64,000 nucleotides of DNA, from positions 248,001 to 312,000 of the forward strand of contig JAPQWV010000357.1 in the NCBI GenBank assembly GCA_027422505.1, given 5' to 3'. Of this stretch, positions 56,181 to 64,000 are shown in pieces; position 1 is the first letter of the stretch, and every line of letters begins with the position of its first letter. A program made the translations under genes and the position numbers. This stretch comes from Craterostigma plantagineum (Eukaryota; Streptophyta; Magnoliopsida; Lamiales; Linderniaceae). Under the pieces are notes generated by a model that saw only the letters and a list, made by a program, of their open reading frames with translations, did no database searches and was not told the DNA's origin.

Positions 56181-56546
56181 AATAATTAAAACGAATATAT
56201 TATAACTGAACCACGCGCAATAGGCAGTGTACCTATCGTTTGTAATATAGTTATAGTGAATATCCGAGTATCGAACACGAGGAATAAATTGATTACTAGT
56301 AATAACCTATCGTTTGATATTTAGCCTAAATAAATATTTTGTATTTTAAATTATGAATTAATTCACCAATAAAACCTAATAAAACCACAAACTTTAAACA
56401 CAACTTAAATATTTAAATATATTTTTTTAGTTATATTTTGATTTATAAAAATTCCAACTAGCTTGAACTTAAATATTAAAAAATACTTTCTTTTTTTCCT
56501 TTTATATAAAATGGGAGTGCTCGGGATTGTGAATCCCGCTAGGTAT
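56181..56546. mobile_element. Athila/Tat-like fragment, left of Cassandra
   Basis: AT-rich with GCAATAGGCAGTGTACCTAT, GAGTATCGAACACGAGGAAT and ATTACTAGTAATAA, phrases typical of the untranslated region near the 3' LTR of Athila/Tat elements. It ends with GGTAT, the Cassandra TSD. It continues at 57553. Confidence 0.45.
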
Positions 56547-57013
56547 TGTAACATTCCGTCCCATACCGGGTGTCACTGTAGCATCCGTCCCTACCGGGAC
56601 CTGTGGGGTTGGGCCCACCACACTCCGACTGATAGTCTGGCCCCACTGTACCACCACTTAACCTTTCAGCGTGCTTCGTCCTCGCTCACACGCACCCTGG
56701 GCAAACTTCCCAGGGGGTCACCCATCCTAAGATTGCTTCAAGTCAAGCACGCTTAACTTCGAAGTTCTTTCGGGTGGACTCCCGAAAAGGTAGGTCGACC
56801 TTGGTGATATGAGTAGTACTATCAATTCTTTTATACGATTCTTAGCCTGACACGCCCATACATTGTCAGTCTCAGGATCCCCTCTCATTCGGGTGTCGGG
56901 TCGGTTCGTTCATGTACCCCTTCGCCTAGAAGCCTGCCAGGAGCCGCTCCTTGTCCGTGCATCTCTTTGGCACCGGCGATCACTCCCCGCCCTCATCGGC
57001 CCCGGGCGTCACA
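56547..57013 (-). repeat. Cassandra 3' LTR
   Basis: 467 bp; no difference seen from 57086-57552. The 97-codon plus-strand frame over this region is not a gene. Confidence 0.93.
56695..56813 (-). ncRNA. 5S rRNA-like domain in Cassandra 3' LTR
   Basis: Minus-strand GAAGTTAAGCGTGCTTG (box A region, 56744-56763) and AGGATGGGTGACC (box C, near 56714-56728), followed by CCCTGGGAAGT as in plant 5S rRNA. These are internal RNA polymerase III promoter elements. It is not a genuine 5S gene: the sequence between the boxes and the 5' half diverge. The second copy lies about 539 bp to the right in the other LTR. Confidence 0.85.
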
Positions 57014-57070
57014 TGCCCACCAGCTTCCGCCTGGTTCGTCCCCGAACCAGCACCGTACTGCGAGAGGTTG

Positions 57071-57085
57071 TGCTCTGATACCACC
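57071..57085 (-). other. Cassandra PBS (tRNA-Met)
   Basis: TGCTCTGATACCACC, reverse complement of GGTGGTATCAGAGCA, adjacent to the right LTR; sets minus orientation. Confidence 0.93.
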
Positions 57086-57552
57086 TGTAACATTCCGTCC
57101 CATACCGGGTGTCACTGTAGCATCCGTCCCTACCGGGACCTGTGGGGTTGGGCCCACCACACTCCGACTGATAGTCTGGCCCCACTGTACCACCACTTAA
57201 CCTTTCAGCGTGCTTCGTCCTCGCTCACACGCACCCTGGGCAAACTTCCCAGGGGGTCACCCATCCTAAGATTGCTTCAAGTCAAGCACGCTTAACTTCG
57301 AAGTTCTTTCGGGTGGACTCCCGAAAAGGTAGGTCGACCTTGGTGATATGAGTAGTACTATCAATTCTTTTATACGATTCTTAGCCTGACACGCCCATAC
57401 ATTGTCAGTCTCAGGATCCCCTCTCATTCGGGTGTCGGGTCGGTTCGTTCATGTACCCCTTCGCCTAGAAGCCTGCCAGGAGCCGCTCCTTGTCCGTGCA
57501 TCTCTTTGGCACCGGCGATCACTCCCCGCCCTCATCGGCCCCGGGCGTCACA
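57086..57552 (-). repeat. Cassandra 5' LTR
   Basis: 467 bp, twin of 56547-57013, with a second 5S-like domain at about 57234-57352. Confidence 0.93.
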
Positions 57553-57772
57553 GGTATCATTAACGATGACGTAAATTACCTTTACCACAAAAATAATGAC
57601 TAAGTCGCGGTAATTCTTACTCACGTCCGAATTTGCTGTCGCCCTAAACGGTTGTGAGAATAAATATTAATTTACCTACAGCGAAGATCAATTATTTGCT
57701 ATCGCCCTATAATTGAATTCCTATCATTTTATGAAAGGCCTAATCGTTTTTCTAGCTGTCGCCCTAAAACGA
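57553..57772. mobile_element. Athila/Tat-like fragment, right of Cassandra
   Basis: Continues 56181-56546 after the TSD. It holds three GCTGTCGCCCTAAA-type phrases (near 57640, 57695, 57755) separated by variable AT-rich sequence. It is cut by G2; AACGA (57768-57772) is the expected left TSD of G2. Confidence 0.45.
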
Positions 57773-58959
57773 TGTAACGCCCGGAAATTTAATTACGGGA
57801 TTTACGGCATAATTAAGAGCAGAGATAATTAATTGGAGACATAGCTGAGTTAATTACGTTAGGGAGCTAGGATTTGGGTGAAATACTTTATTTAGGACAC
57901 GTAATCAATTTATGCCTAATGTGCAATATGTGCTTCTATGTGTTTACGATGACTCCCAACGAGTAGGGAATTCCCGAGGATAGTATATAGAAATGTGAAC
58001 TAGGATTTTATTGAATCAAGAAGCACCAAGGTAGCACCCGAGTCCTCGTAAGGGAATAGAGACCAATAAATTTGCATGAATATTGAGTGCAATTATGTGT
58101 ATTCTATGTGTTAATTATGTGCTTAAGTGACCTTACGAACTAGATGCATTTAATTATTTGCTTGCTTTTGCAAATACCTAACTTATGTAGGGATTTTCGA
58201 AAGAACTAGGCCAAGGGAAATTGGGAACGAATATACCAATAAGAATGGAATGGTGCTAGGGGTAAAATTTAAACTAAGACCCAAGTGCTTAGAGGTAAGG
58301 ATAGAAGTTGGGTTTTCATTTCAATTGGACTAAAATTTAAGCTTAGGCCCAAATCCTTAAAATATAAACCTTAGAAACAAACTTCCTTAAATTTAGGAAA
58401 TTCACGTCAACAATAAGTCACATCAACCACTACTTATGATAACCTAAAAAGGTTAGCAAAGATATTTTTCTTCTCACACACAAGAACGAAAGATAGAAAG
58501 ACGAAGGGAAAGAAGAAGTCGAACTTCAAGATTTGAGGAGGTATGACACAAACTCTTACTATAATTCACGTATATTTACATACCTTAGACACTAAAGACT
58601 ACCTATATGTTTAGGACTAGTTCAGATTTAATCTCTATGGGTTTCGAGAGTACTTAGCACTCTTATAATCATGATTAAGGAAATTAATATGCTCAAAAGA
58701 ATTTCATGAGAGTAGGATTTTCACGGGTTTAGTGTTCGAGAGTTTCATGGTTTGGTATTTAACCGTATAAAGCTATCGGCCCTAGAATCCTTATAAAAAT
58801 AAATTGAGATACGAGTTCAATCCTTAGGGTAAATTTATTGGATGATATCTTCGGGAGCTGTTAGAGAAGTTTCATACTTGCGAAAATTTTGTTTTAAGTC
58901 TTGAGGGTTTTGGGAAGCATTTGAAAATTATATGATATTCATGCGGTTTTTAGGAAAGA

Positions 58960-59960
58960 TGTCGGGATCTCTATGTACCATATATCGACATTTAGATATA
59001 AGAAATGTCGAGATCCACCTATAAGGGATGTCGAGGCACAATGTCGAAAGTTAGCTAAGATGTCGAATAATCGTATCGAGATTTCCATTGTATAGATGTC
59101 GAAATAATGAGGATAGAATGTCGAGTTAAATATCGAGATGTAGTAAGTGCCGAGATTTATTATTCGAATGAATGGAATATCAAGATAAAAAGGAATAAAA
59201 TGTCGAGGTAAAAGTCGATACCAAAGTCGAGCTCAATGTCGAGTGGAATCGAGTAAAATGTCGAGTCCTTTAATTCGGATAAAATGTCGAGCTCAAAGAA
59301 ATCGATATAAATGTCGAAACAATTGTCGAACGAATAGGATGTCGAGCTAGAGGAAAATGTCGAGAACCAACGAAAAATGTCGAAGCCTATGATATCGAGA
59401 TTTTTCACTGTCAAGATGTCGAGACATCCCAAGGTAAAATGTCGAAATGTTAGAAAAATGTCGAGTTAAAAATGTCGAGATGTAGCATGAAGTGTCGATA
59501 TTTTAAATAGTTCAAAAAGTCGAATTCAAAGAAAGTGATAAATGTCGAGACCATGTGAGTTTCATGTCGACATTTTCAGCACAAAATTTCGAGAGCCAAT
59601 GATAAATATCGAAACCCTCAAAATGACGAAAGGTTAAGGAGAAATGTCGAACCTTGTTAGGAAATATGCCGAGACTTATGTTGAATTTATGTCGATATAT
59701 CATATTGAGATTTTTGTAATGTCGAGCGAAATTAAGAACAAAATGTCGAGTCCTTCTATTAGAATAAAATGTCGGGTTCAAAGAATCCGACATAAATGTC
59801 GAACCAGATAAAATGTCGACAGCTAATGAAAAATGTCGAGACCTTCAAAATGTCGAGATATCTCAAGGAAAGATGTCGAAACGTTAAAATAGGATGCCAA
59901 GTTTTATGCCGAGATTTTTAAAATGTCGAGATCCCTATGTACTATATAAATGTCGAACCC
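58960..59960 (+). repeat. G2 LTR motif array (ATGTCGA)
   Basis: About 31 exact ATGTCGA words by my count plus variants (ATGCCGA, ATATCGA, AAGTCGA) over 1 kb, commonly as AAAATGTCGAG or GATGTCGAAA, with 15-30 bp between. Nearly all are in one orientation. Same word as in the G1 LTR array. Confidence 0.93.
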
Positions 59961-60530
59961 AATGGAAATTAACTTCACGAATCATTTCATGAGTCTTGAA
60001 ATTCCACAAAATAACGTTAACAAACTATTTCCAAATAATTACTTCTTAAAGGCAATATTAATTATAATACTCCAACACTTATGAAATTCAAAACCTTAGC
60101 AAGCCAAATAATTTAAAAAAAAAAAAAAGGGGGTTGACTTAATTATTTTTATTTTAAGGTCGATACTTAGGAGTTTCACCTGGTCAAGTAGCCAATAATC
60201 GACGGACGGCAGGTAAGTGGGACTCTTCAACTACAGCACATAAAATTATGTGCACATTATTTATGTGAATACATGCGTCTATGTGATCATGTGATTTATT
60301 ACATGACATGAATTACTCATTTCACGACATGGCATCCCTTACAAAGCATGGCACGACAAGTCATTTCGCATTTCATATATGCATTTCACGGCATACACGA
60401 GTCTCACGAGAGTTTTAATGACATGACATGACAAGAGGAATGCATGATCGCCGGGGTGCGACAAATAGTAACTACTAAAATATATTTACCAACCAACACA
60501 CGTGCAAGACAAGACGTGTGATACGGTATT

Positions 60531-60735
60531 ATATACATATATTATTATTATGTACGTAATGAAATATACTAAGGCGGAGACCCGTTGGCGAATAGGGCCA
60601 CATATACATATATTATTATTATGTACGTAATGAAATATACTAGGGCGGAGACCCGTTGGCGAATAGGGCCACATATACATATATTACTATTATGTACGTA
60701 ATGAAATATACTAAGACACGTGCAAGACAAGACGT
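60531..60735. repeat. 71-bp tandem repeat in G2 LTR
   Basis: About 2.6 units of 71 bp: ATATACATATATTATTATTA, TGTACGTAATGAAATATACT, then AAGGCGGAGACCCGTTGGCG and AATAGGGCCAC (starts near 60531, 60602, 60673). It is bounded by two copies of ACACGTGCAAGACAAGACGT (near 60497 and 60715). Confidence 0.9.
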
Positions 60736-60747
60736 GTATTAGGGATC

Positions 60748-60835
60748 CTATAAGACAAGACAAGACATGACATGACAAGACATGACACGATTCTATAAGA
60801 CAAGACAAGACATGACATGACATGATACGATTTTG
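60748..60835. repeat. GACAT/GACAA pentamer repeat in G2 LTR
   Basis: Two blocks of mixed GACAA, GACAT units separated by GATTCTATAA, probably from slippage. The antisense frames translate as repeated SCHVLSCL peptides and are not genes. Confidence 0.85.
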
Positions 60836-61279
60836 TGAGAATTAGTGAGCGTTGGCGTATATGCCTATGCAAGTCACGACACGGGCACTGCATGCATAAG
60901 TTTCACTTACTGGGCTATATAAGCTCATCCCACGTTTTATGTGTTGTAGGTTCGTCTGATCACGGTACGTGATTACCTAGCCGGCAAGGCAGACTTTTGG
61001 AGCTTCCGAGCGTCTTTTGGGGGTGGTGTGTACGTGGACGACGACCTGTGAGGCCGGGCGCATAGGAGTACTTTTGCTGCGTATGTAGACACGACACGTG
61101 TAGATAGAACTCAAATGTAAATGCAAGCTTGGAAGCATTCTTTTGACGTGTAATGAAACGATGATCCTTCACGAAAAGGAAAAATTTATTTCACATTTTC
61201 ATAGCTTATCTAACTAAAAATGTAGTTAGACACGTAAGACAAGTCTAGGAATGGTAGCGATGGCTAGGGTCGCTACAGT

Positions 61280-61291
61280 TGGTATCAGAGC
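61280..61291 (+). other. G2 primer-binding site (tRNA-Met)
   Basis: TGGTATCAGAGC two bases after the LTR. Leader to 61433 is non-coding. Confidence 0.95.
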
Positions 61292-61433
61292 TTCGGTCAC
61301 AGGTCCTGCAGACTATCCATGTACGCACACCCAAAAGCGCGGAAGCAGCCTTGCCTGTAAGTGTTATGTCTATGTGATTTTCTCGTGTTGAGTAATTTAT
61401 TGGCCGTAGGAACGACAGAGTAGAACGAAAGAA

Positions 61434-62591
61434 ATGGTTAGAATTAGAGGTGAAGGCAGTAGGGATGCCGATCGAGATAGGGAGACCCCGAACTCTACTG
61501 ACAATCGGGATGCTATCATCCTGCAGCTGACGGAGTTAGTCCGTCAGCAATCAGCCCAAATCCAACAATTAATCCAACAGCAAAATGCTGGAGGGCAGCC
61601 AAGTAATGGACCTCCTCTAACTGAAAGAATCGAGATGGTTGGGGAAAGGTTCCGTAAACTCAACCCCCCGACCTTTGAGGACGCTGTCGACCCAACTTCG
61701 GCCGAGGATTGGCTTCGAACGTTGGAAAGCATGTTCCAACATAGCCGCACCCCCGAGGCGGAAAAAGTCCTGTGCGCGACCTACTTACTGAGGGGCAGCG
61801 CCGGCCATTGGTGGGATACGATCCGAACCATTGAAGACCCAGTCACCATGAGCTGGGATCGTTTCAAGGAGCTTTTCCGAAGCAAGTATTACACTGCTCC
61901 GATTCGCGCCCAAAGAATGAACGAATTCATTAACCTCCGCCAAGGAACAATGACGGTGGCGGAGTATATTCGGAAGTTTGAGCAGTTATCCCGATTTGCG
62001 GCACATATGGTGAGCACGGACTCGCTAAAGATCGAACGATTCCTGGAAGGACTGAAGCCGGAACTGTACCGTGATGTGAGCATGGCCGGACTTCAAGGGG
62101 CTACTTACGCCCAAGTCGCTGAACGCGCTATGGTGGCTGAACAAGCCGAAATGAGGATCGCACAAGCTCATGAAGCGAAGAGGAAATTCGTGCAAGAACT
62201 CAAAGGAGATGGAGGCAACCCAAAGAAGCAGTTTGTTGCCAAGAACCCAAGGCCTCAATTTCAAAATAGGCCCGAACCACCCCAACAGGCCAACATAAAT
62301 CAGGGCAGACCTCAACCTTTCCAACCCACCATACCCCCATGCCCAAGATGTGGAAGGCGACACCCGGGCATCTGCTACTCGCAAAATGCGACCTGTTACA
62401 AATGCGGCAAGATCGGCCACTTCTCGAGCGCATGTCCGGAAAACCCATCCGGAAGCCAGACAGTAAGCCAGCCAAGACCACCGACAGCACCCGCACGAGT
62501 GTATACACTCACCACTGAGGTGGCCGAAGACGACCCGTCCTTTGCGGCAGGTATCCCTTCTATTCATCAAACCCGACCTGCATTCGAATAG
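61434..62591 (+). CDS. gag: G2 Gag protein (intact, no pol)
   Basis: 385-codon intact ORF starting MVRIRGEGSRDADRDRETPN. A Gln-rich coiled-coil-like start (LTELVRQQSAQIQQLIQQQN) precedes the gypsy gag core at about residues 65-260 (AEDWLRTLESMFQ, YLLRGSAGHWWDT, YIRKFEQLSRFAAHM, FLEGLKPELYRDV). Then come a Cys/His cluster (CPRCGRRHPGIC) and the zinc knuckle CYKCGKIGHFSSAC at about 321-334. The domain order and motifs match G1 Gag. The ORF ends at DPSFAAGIPSIHQTRPAFE, just where autonomous relatives continue to the protease DSGATHS, so pol was removed right before the protease active site. Intact Gag suggests it is still made and may assemble particles. Confidence 0.92.
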   Translation: MVRIRGEGSRDADRDRETPNSTDNRDAIILQLTELVRQQSAQIQQLIQQQNAGGQPSNGPPLTERIEMVGERFRKLNPPTFEDAVDPTSAEDWLRTLESMFQHSRTPEAEKVLCATYLLRGSAGHWWDTIRTIEDPVTMSWDRFKELFRSKYYTAPIRAQRMNEFINLRQGTMTVAEYIRKFEQLSRFAAHMVSTDSLKIERFLEGLKPELYRDVSMAGLQGATYAQVAERAMVAEQAEMRIAQAHEAKRKFVQELKGDGGNPKKQFVAKNPRPQFQNRPEPPQQANINQGRPQPFQPTIPPCPRCGRRHPGICYSQNATCYKCGKIGHFSSACPENPSGSQTVSQPRPPTAPARVYTLTTEVAEDDPSFAAGIPSIHQTRPAFE

Positions 62592-63205
62592 ATACATGAA
62601 ACCATGCACCCCTTTTTGCACCAATCATTTCATGGCGAGATTTGAAAATCCCCCTTGCTAATCCAAGTGTGGAGATAATATGATCCATTCCCATGAAGAT
62701 TCGACCCAATCTGGTCAAAGCCATATCCGCTCTTTATCAAATGTCTTTTCTCTCTGAAATACGATGATGAAGCCATGTTCAACTCCCTTCAGCACGGCAA
62801 GTTTAAACCCAACGATATTAGTACGACCCTTGCCCGAATTCCTTCCATCCATCCTGATAATTGCATACACTCGGTCTGGGAATAACACAGCGAAAGAGTG
62901 GTAGATATTCGTGATTCCCACTCCATTGCCTGAACACGATCCACTAGAGTAGGTCAAAAGGGAAATACCCGTTCACTGAATAACTTAAGCTATCAGTGAG
63001 CTGTGTAAGACCTCCCCCGAACGCCGTACGAAATTTTGGTAAGAATGACTTAGAACTAGACCTCCAGCGGCATGAATTCGAGAAGTAGGAATCCATTTAC
63101 GTATAGTTAGATGGTTAGTCCGCTCAACCAAGCCAACTCAACTCCCTACCCATCTACGCCCCGACTTATCCCAGCTAACGGAATTTCGGGGGCGAAATTC
63201 TTTTA
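62592..63205. other. G2 non-coding region replacing pol
   Basis: About 610 bp between the gag stop and the PPT with no protease, RT or integrase similarity in any plus-strand frame. On the minus strand an 80-codon frame (62957-62715, GVGITNIYHSFAVLFPDRVY...) has a well-mixed protein-like composition and might be a captured gene fragment; I do not recognise it. Confidence 0.6.
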
Positions 63206-63217
63206 AGGGGGGGAGGA
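63206..63217 (+). other. G2 polypurine tract
   Basis: AGGGGGGGAGGA before the 3' LTR, with the upstream TTTCGGGGGCGAAATTC phrase shared with G1. Confidence 0.92.
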
Positions 63218-64000
63218 TGTAACGCCCGGAAATTTAATTACGGGATTTACGGCATAATTAAGAGCAGAGATAATTAATTGGAGACATAGCTGAGTTAATT
63301 ACGTTAGGGAGCTAGGATTTGGGTGAAATACTTTATTTAGGACACGTAATCAATTTATGCCTAATGTGCAATATGTGCTTCTATGTGTTTACGATGACTC
63401 CCAACGAGTAGGGAATTCCCGAGGATAGTATATAGAAATGTGAACTAGGATTTTATTGAATCAAGAAGCACCAAGGTAGCACCCGAGTCCTCGTAAGGGA
63501 ATAGAGACCAATAAATTTGCATGAATATTGAGTGCAATTATGTGTATTCTATGTGTTAATTATGTGCTTAAGTGACCTTACGAACTAGATGCATTTAATT
63601 ATTTGCTTGCTTTTGCAAATACCTAACTTATGTAGGGATTTTCGAAAGAACTAGGCCAAGGGAAATTGGGAACGAATATACCAATAAGAATGGAATGGTG
63701 CTAGGGGTAAAATTTAAACTAAGACCCAAGTGCTTAGAGGTAAGGATAGAAGTTGGGTTTTCATTTCAATTGGACTAAAATTTAAGCTTAGGCCCAAATC
63801 CTTAAAATATAAACCTTAGAAACAAACTTCCTTAAATTTAGGAAATTCACGTCAACAATAAGTCACATCAACCACTACTTATGATAACCTAAAAAGGTTA
63901 GCAAAGATATTTTTCTTCTCACACACAAGAACGAAAGATAGAAAGACGAAGGGAAAGAAGAAGTCGAACTTCAAGATTTGAGGAGGTATGACACAAACTC
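63218..64000 (+). repeat. G2 3' LTR, first 783 bp
   Basis: Matches 57773-58555 without visible difference; the rest is outside the window. Confidence 0.93.

Larger units (their letters stand above)
56547..57552 (-). mobile_element. Cassandra TRIM element, complete
   Basis: Two 467-bp LTRs around a 72-bp interior, flanked by a perfect TSD GGTAT (56542-56546 and 57553-57557). On the minus strand it reads TGTGACGCCCGGGG...GGAATGTTACA. It carries no protein gene and the LTRs contain 5S rRNA-derived sequence, the hallmark of Cassandra, a terminal-repeat retrotransposon in miniature that depends on other elements for reverse transcriptase and integrase. The two LTRs look identical, so the insertion is very recent. 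Confidence 0.95.
57773..61277 (+). repeat. G2 5' LTR
   Basis: 3505 bp, TGTAACGCCCGG...GGGTCGCTACA. Parts: AT-rich start, motif array 58960-59960, an A-run at about 60115-60128, GGACGGCAGGTAAGTGGGA near 60202, and tandem repeats 60531-60835. Confidence 0.92.
57773..64000 (+). mobile_element. G2: gag-only gypsy element (TR-GAG type), 3' LTR cut by window end
   Basis: 5' LTR 57773-61277, PBS, one intact gag ORF, 626 bp without pol, PPT, then the 3' LTR from 63218. The first 783 bp of the two LTRs show no difference by eye, so the insertion is recent. It fits the class of non-autonomous plant gypsy elements that encode only Gag. Confidence 0.92.

Noticed and set aside
56695..56813. 5S rRNA gene
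   Set aside because: Only promoter boxes and part of the 5S sequence are present, inside the LTR of a Cassandra element with TSD and PBS.
56463..57295. Two related plus-strand ORFs (97 and 114 codons) as a duplicated gene
   Set aside because: Both are antisense readings of the two Cassandra LTRs.
60486..60893. Minus-strand ORFs with repeated SCHVLSCL peptides
   Set aside because: Products of the 71-bp and GACAT/GACAA tandem repeats in the G2 LTR.
62025..62624. 199-codon minus-strand ORF
   Set aside because: Antisense shadow of the intact G2 gag.

Overview
This window is intergenic, repeat-rich DNA from a flowering plant, probably a eudicot; no host gene is visible. Almost every base belongs to an LTR retrotransposon or its debris. 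The evidence is paired LTRs with 5-bp target-site duplications (TSDs), primer-binding sites (PBS) for initiator tRNA-Met (TGGTATCAGAGC) and tRNA-Asp (TGGCGCCGTTGCC), polypurine tracts (PPT), gag and pol reading frames of plant Ty1/copia and Ty3/gypsy lineages, and a Cassandra element whose LTR carries 5S rRNA promoter boxes.

Layout. 1-3043: 5' end of a minus-strand Sirevirus-like copia (E1) with a 446-bp foreign insertion. 3044-5134: Athila/Tat-type gypsy remnant. 5135-5586 and 14774-15939: one copia 5' LTR plus PBS (E4), split by E2 (5587-14773), a minus-strand Sirevirus-like element lacking pol. E3 (minus) starts at 15940 inside the E4 PBS, runs to 22414 and resumes at 42483-46852. Inside it lies E5 (22415-42482, TSD CACTC), a mosaic Sirevirus-like element. 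E5 is itself split by G1 (24647-34397, TSD GCGGC), an almost intact chromodomain gypsy. E6 (46853-53697, minus) is another pol-less Sirevirus-like element inserted in the E3 gag. 53698-56180: a gypsy LTR (G3). 56181-57772: an Athila/Tat-like fragment holding a complete Cassandra (56547-57552, TSD GGTAT, twin 467-bp LTRs). 57773-64000: G2, a gag-only gypsy with 3505-bp LTRs, its 3' LTR cut by the window end.

Relative order of insertion follows from nesting: Athila-like remnant, then E4, then E2 and E3, then E5 and E6 into E3, then G1 into E5 and G3 into E6. Cassandra and G2 are young by their near-identical LTRs. G1 has the only nearly complete gag-pol, but it carries a protease frameshift and an early stop. 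The short elements (Cassandra, G2, E2, E6) would need proteins supplied in trans.

The most unusual signal is not a gene. The non-coding parts of these elements (leaders, the spacer between pol and the downstream ORF, or the middle of the LTR) are filled with short CpG-containing motifs that are specific to each element group. G1 and G2 LTRs use ATGTCGA about every 20 bp. G3 uses TTTCGNNCGAAAC, E2 uses AATCGNNCGATT, and E1/E3/E5/E6 use variants of TTTTCGNNCGAGAAA. Three of the four motif types share a CG-NN-CG core with element-specific mirrored arms. I did not see such repetition in the coding parts I read.
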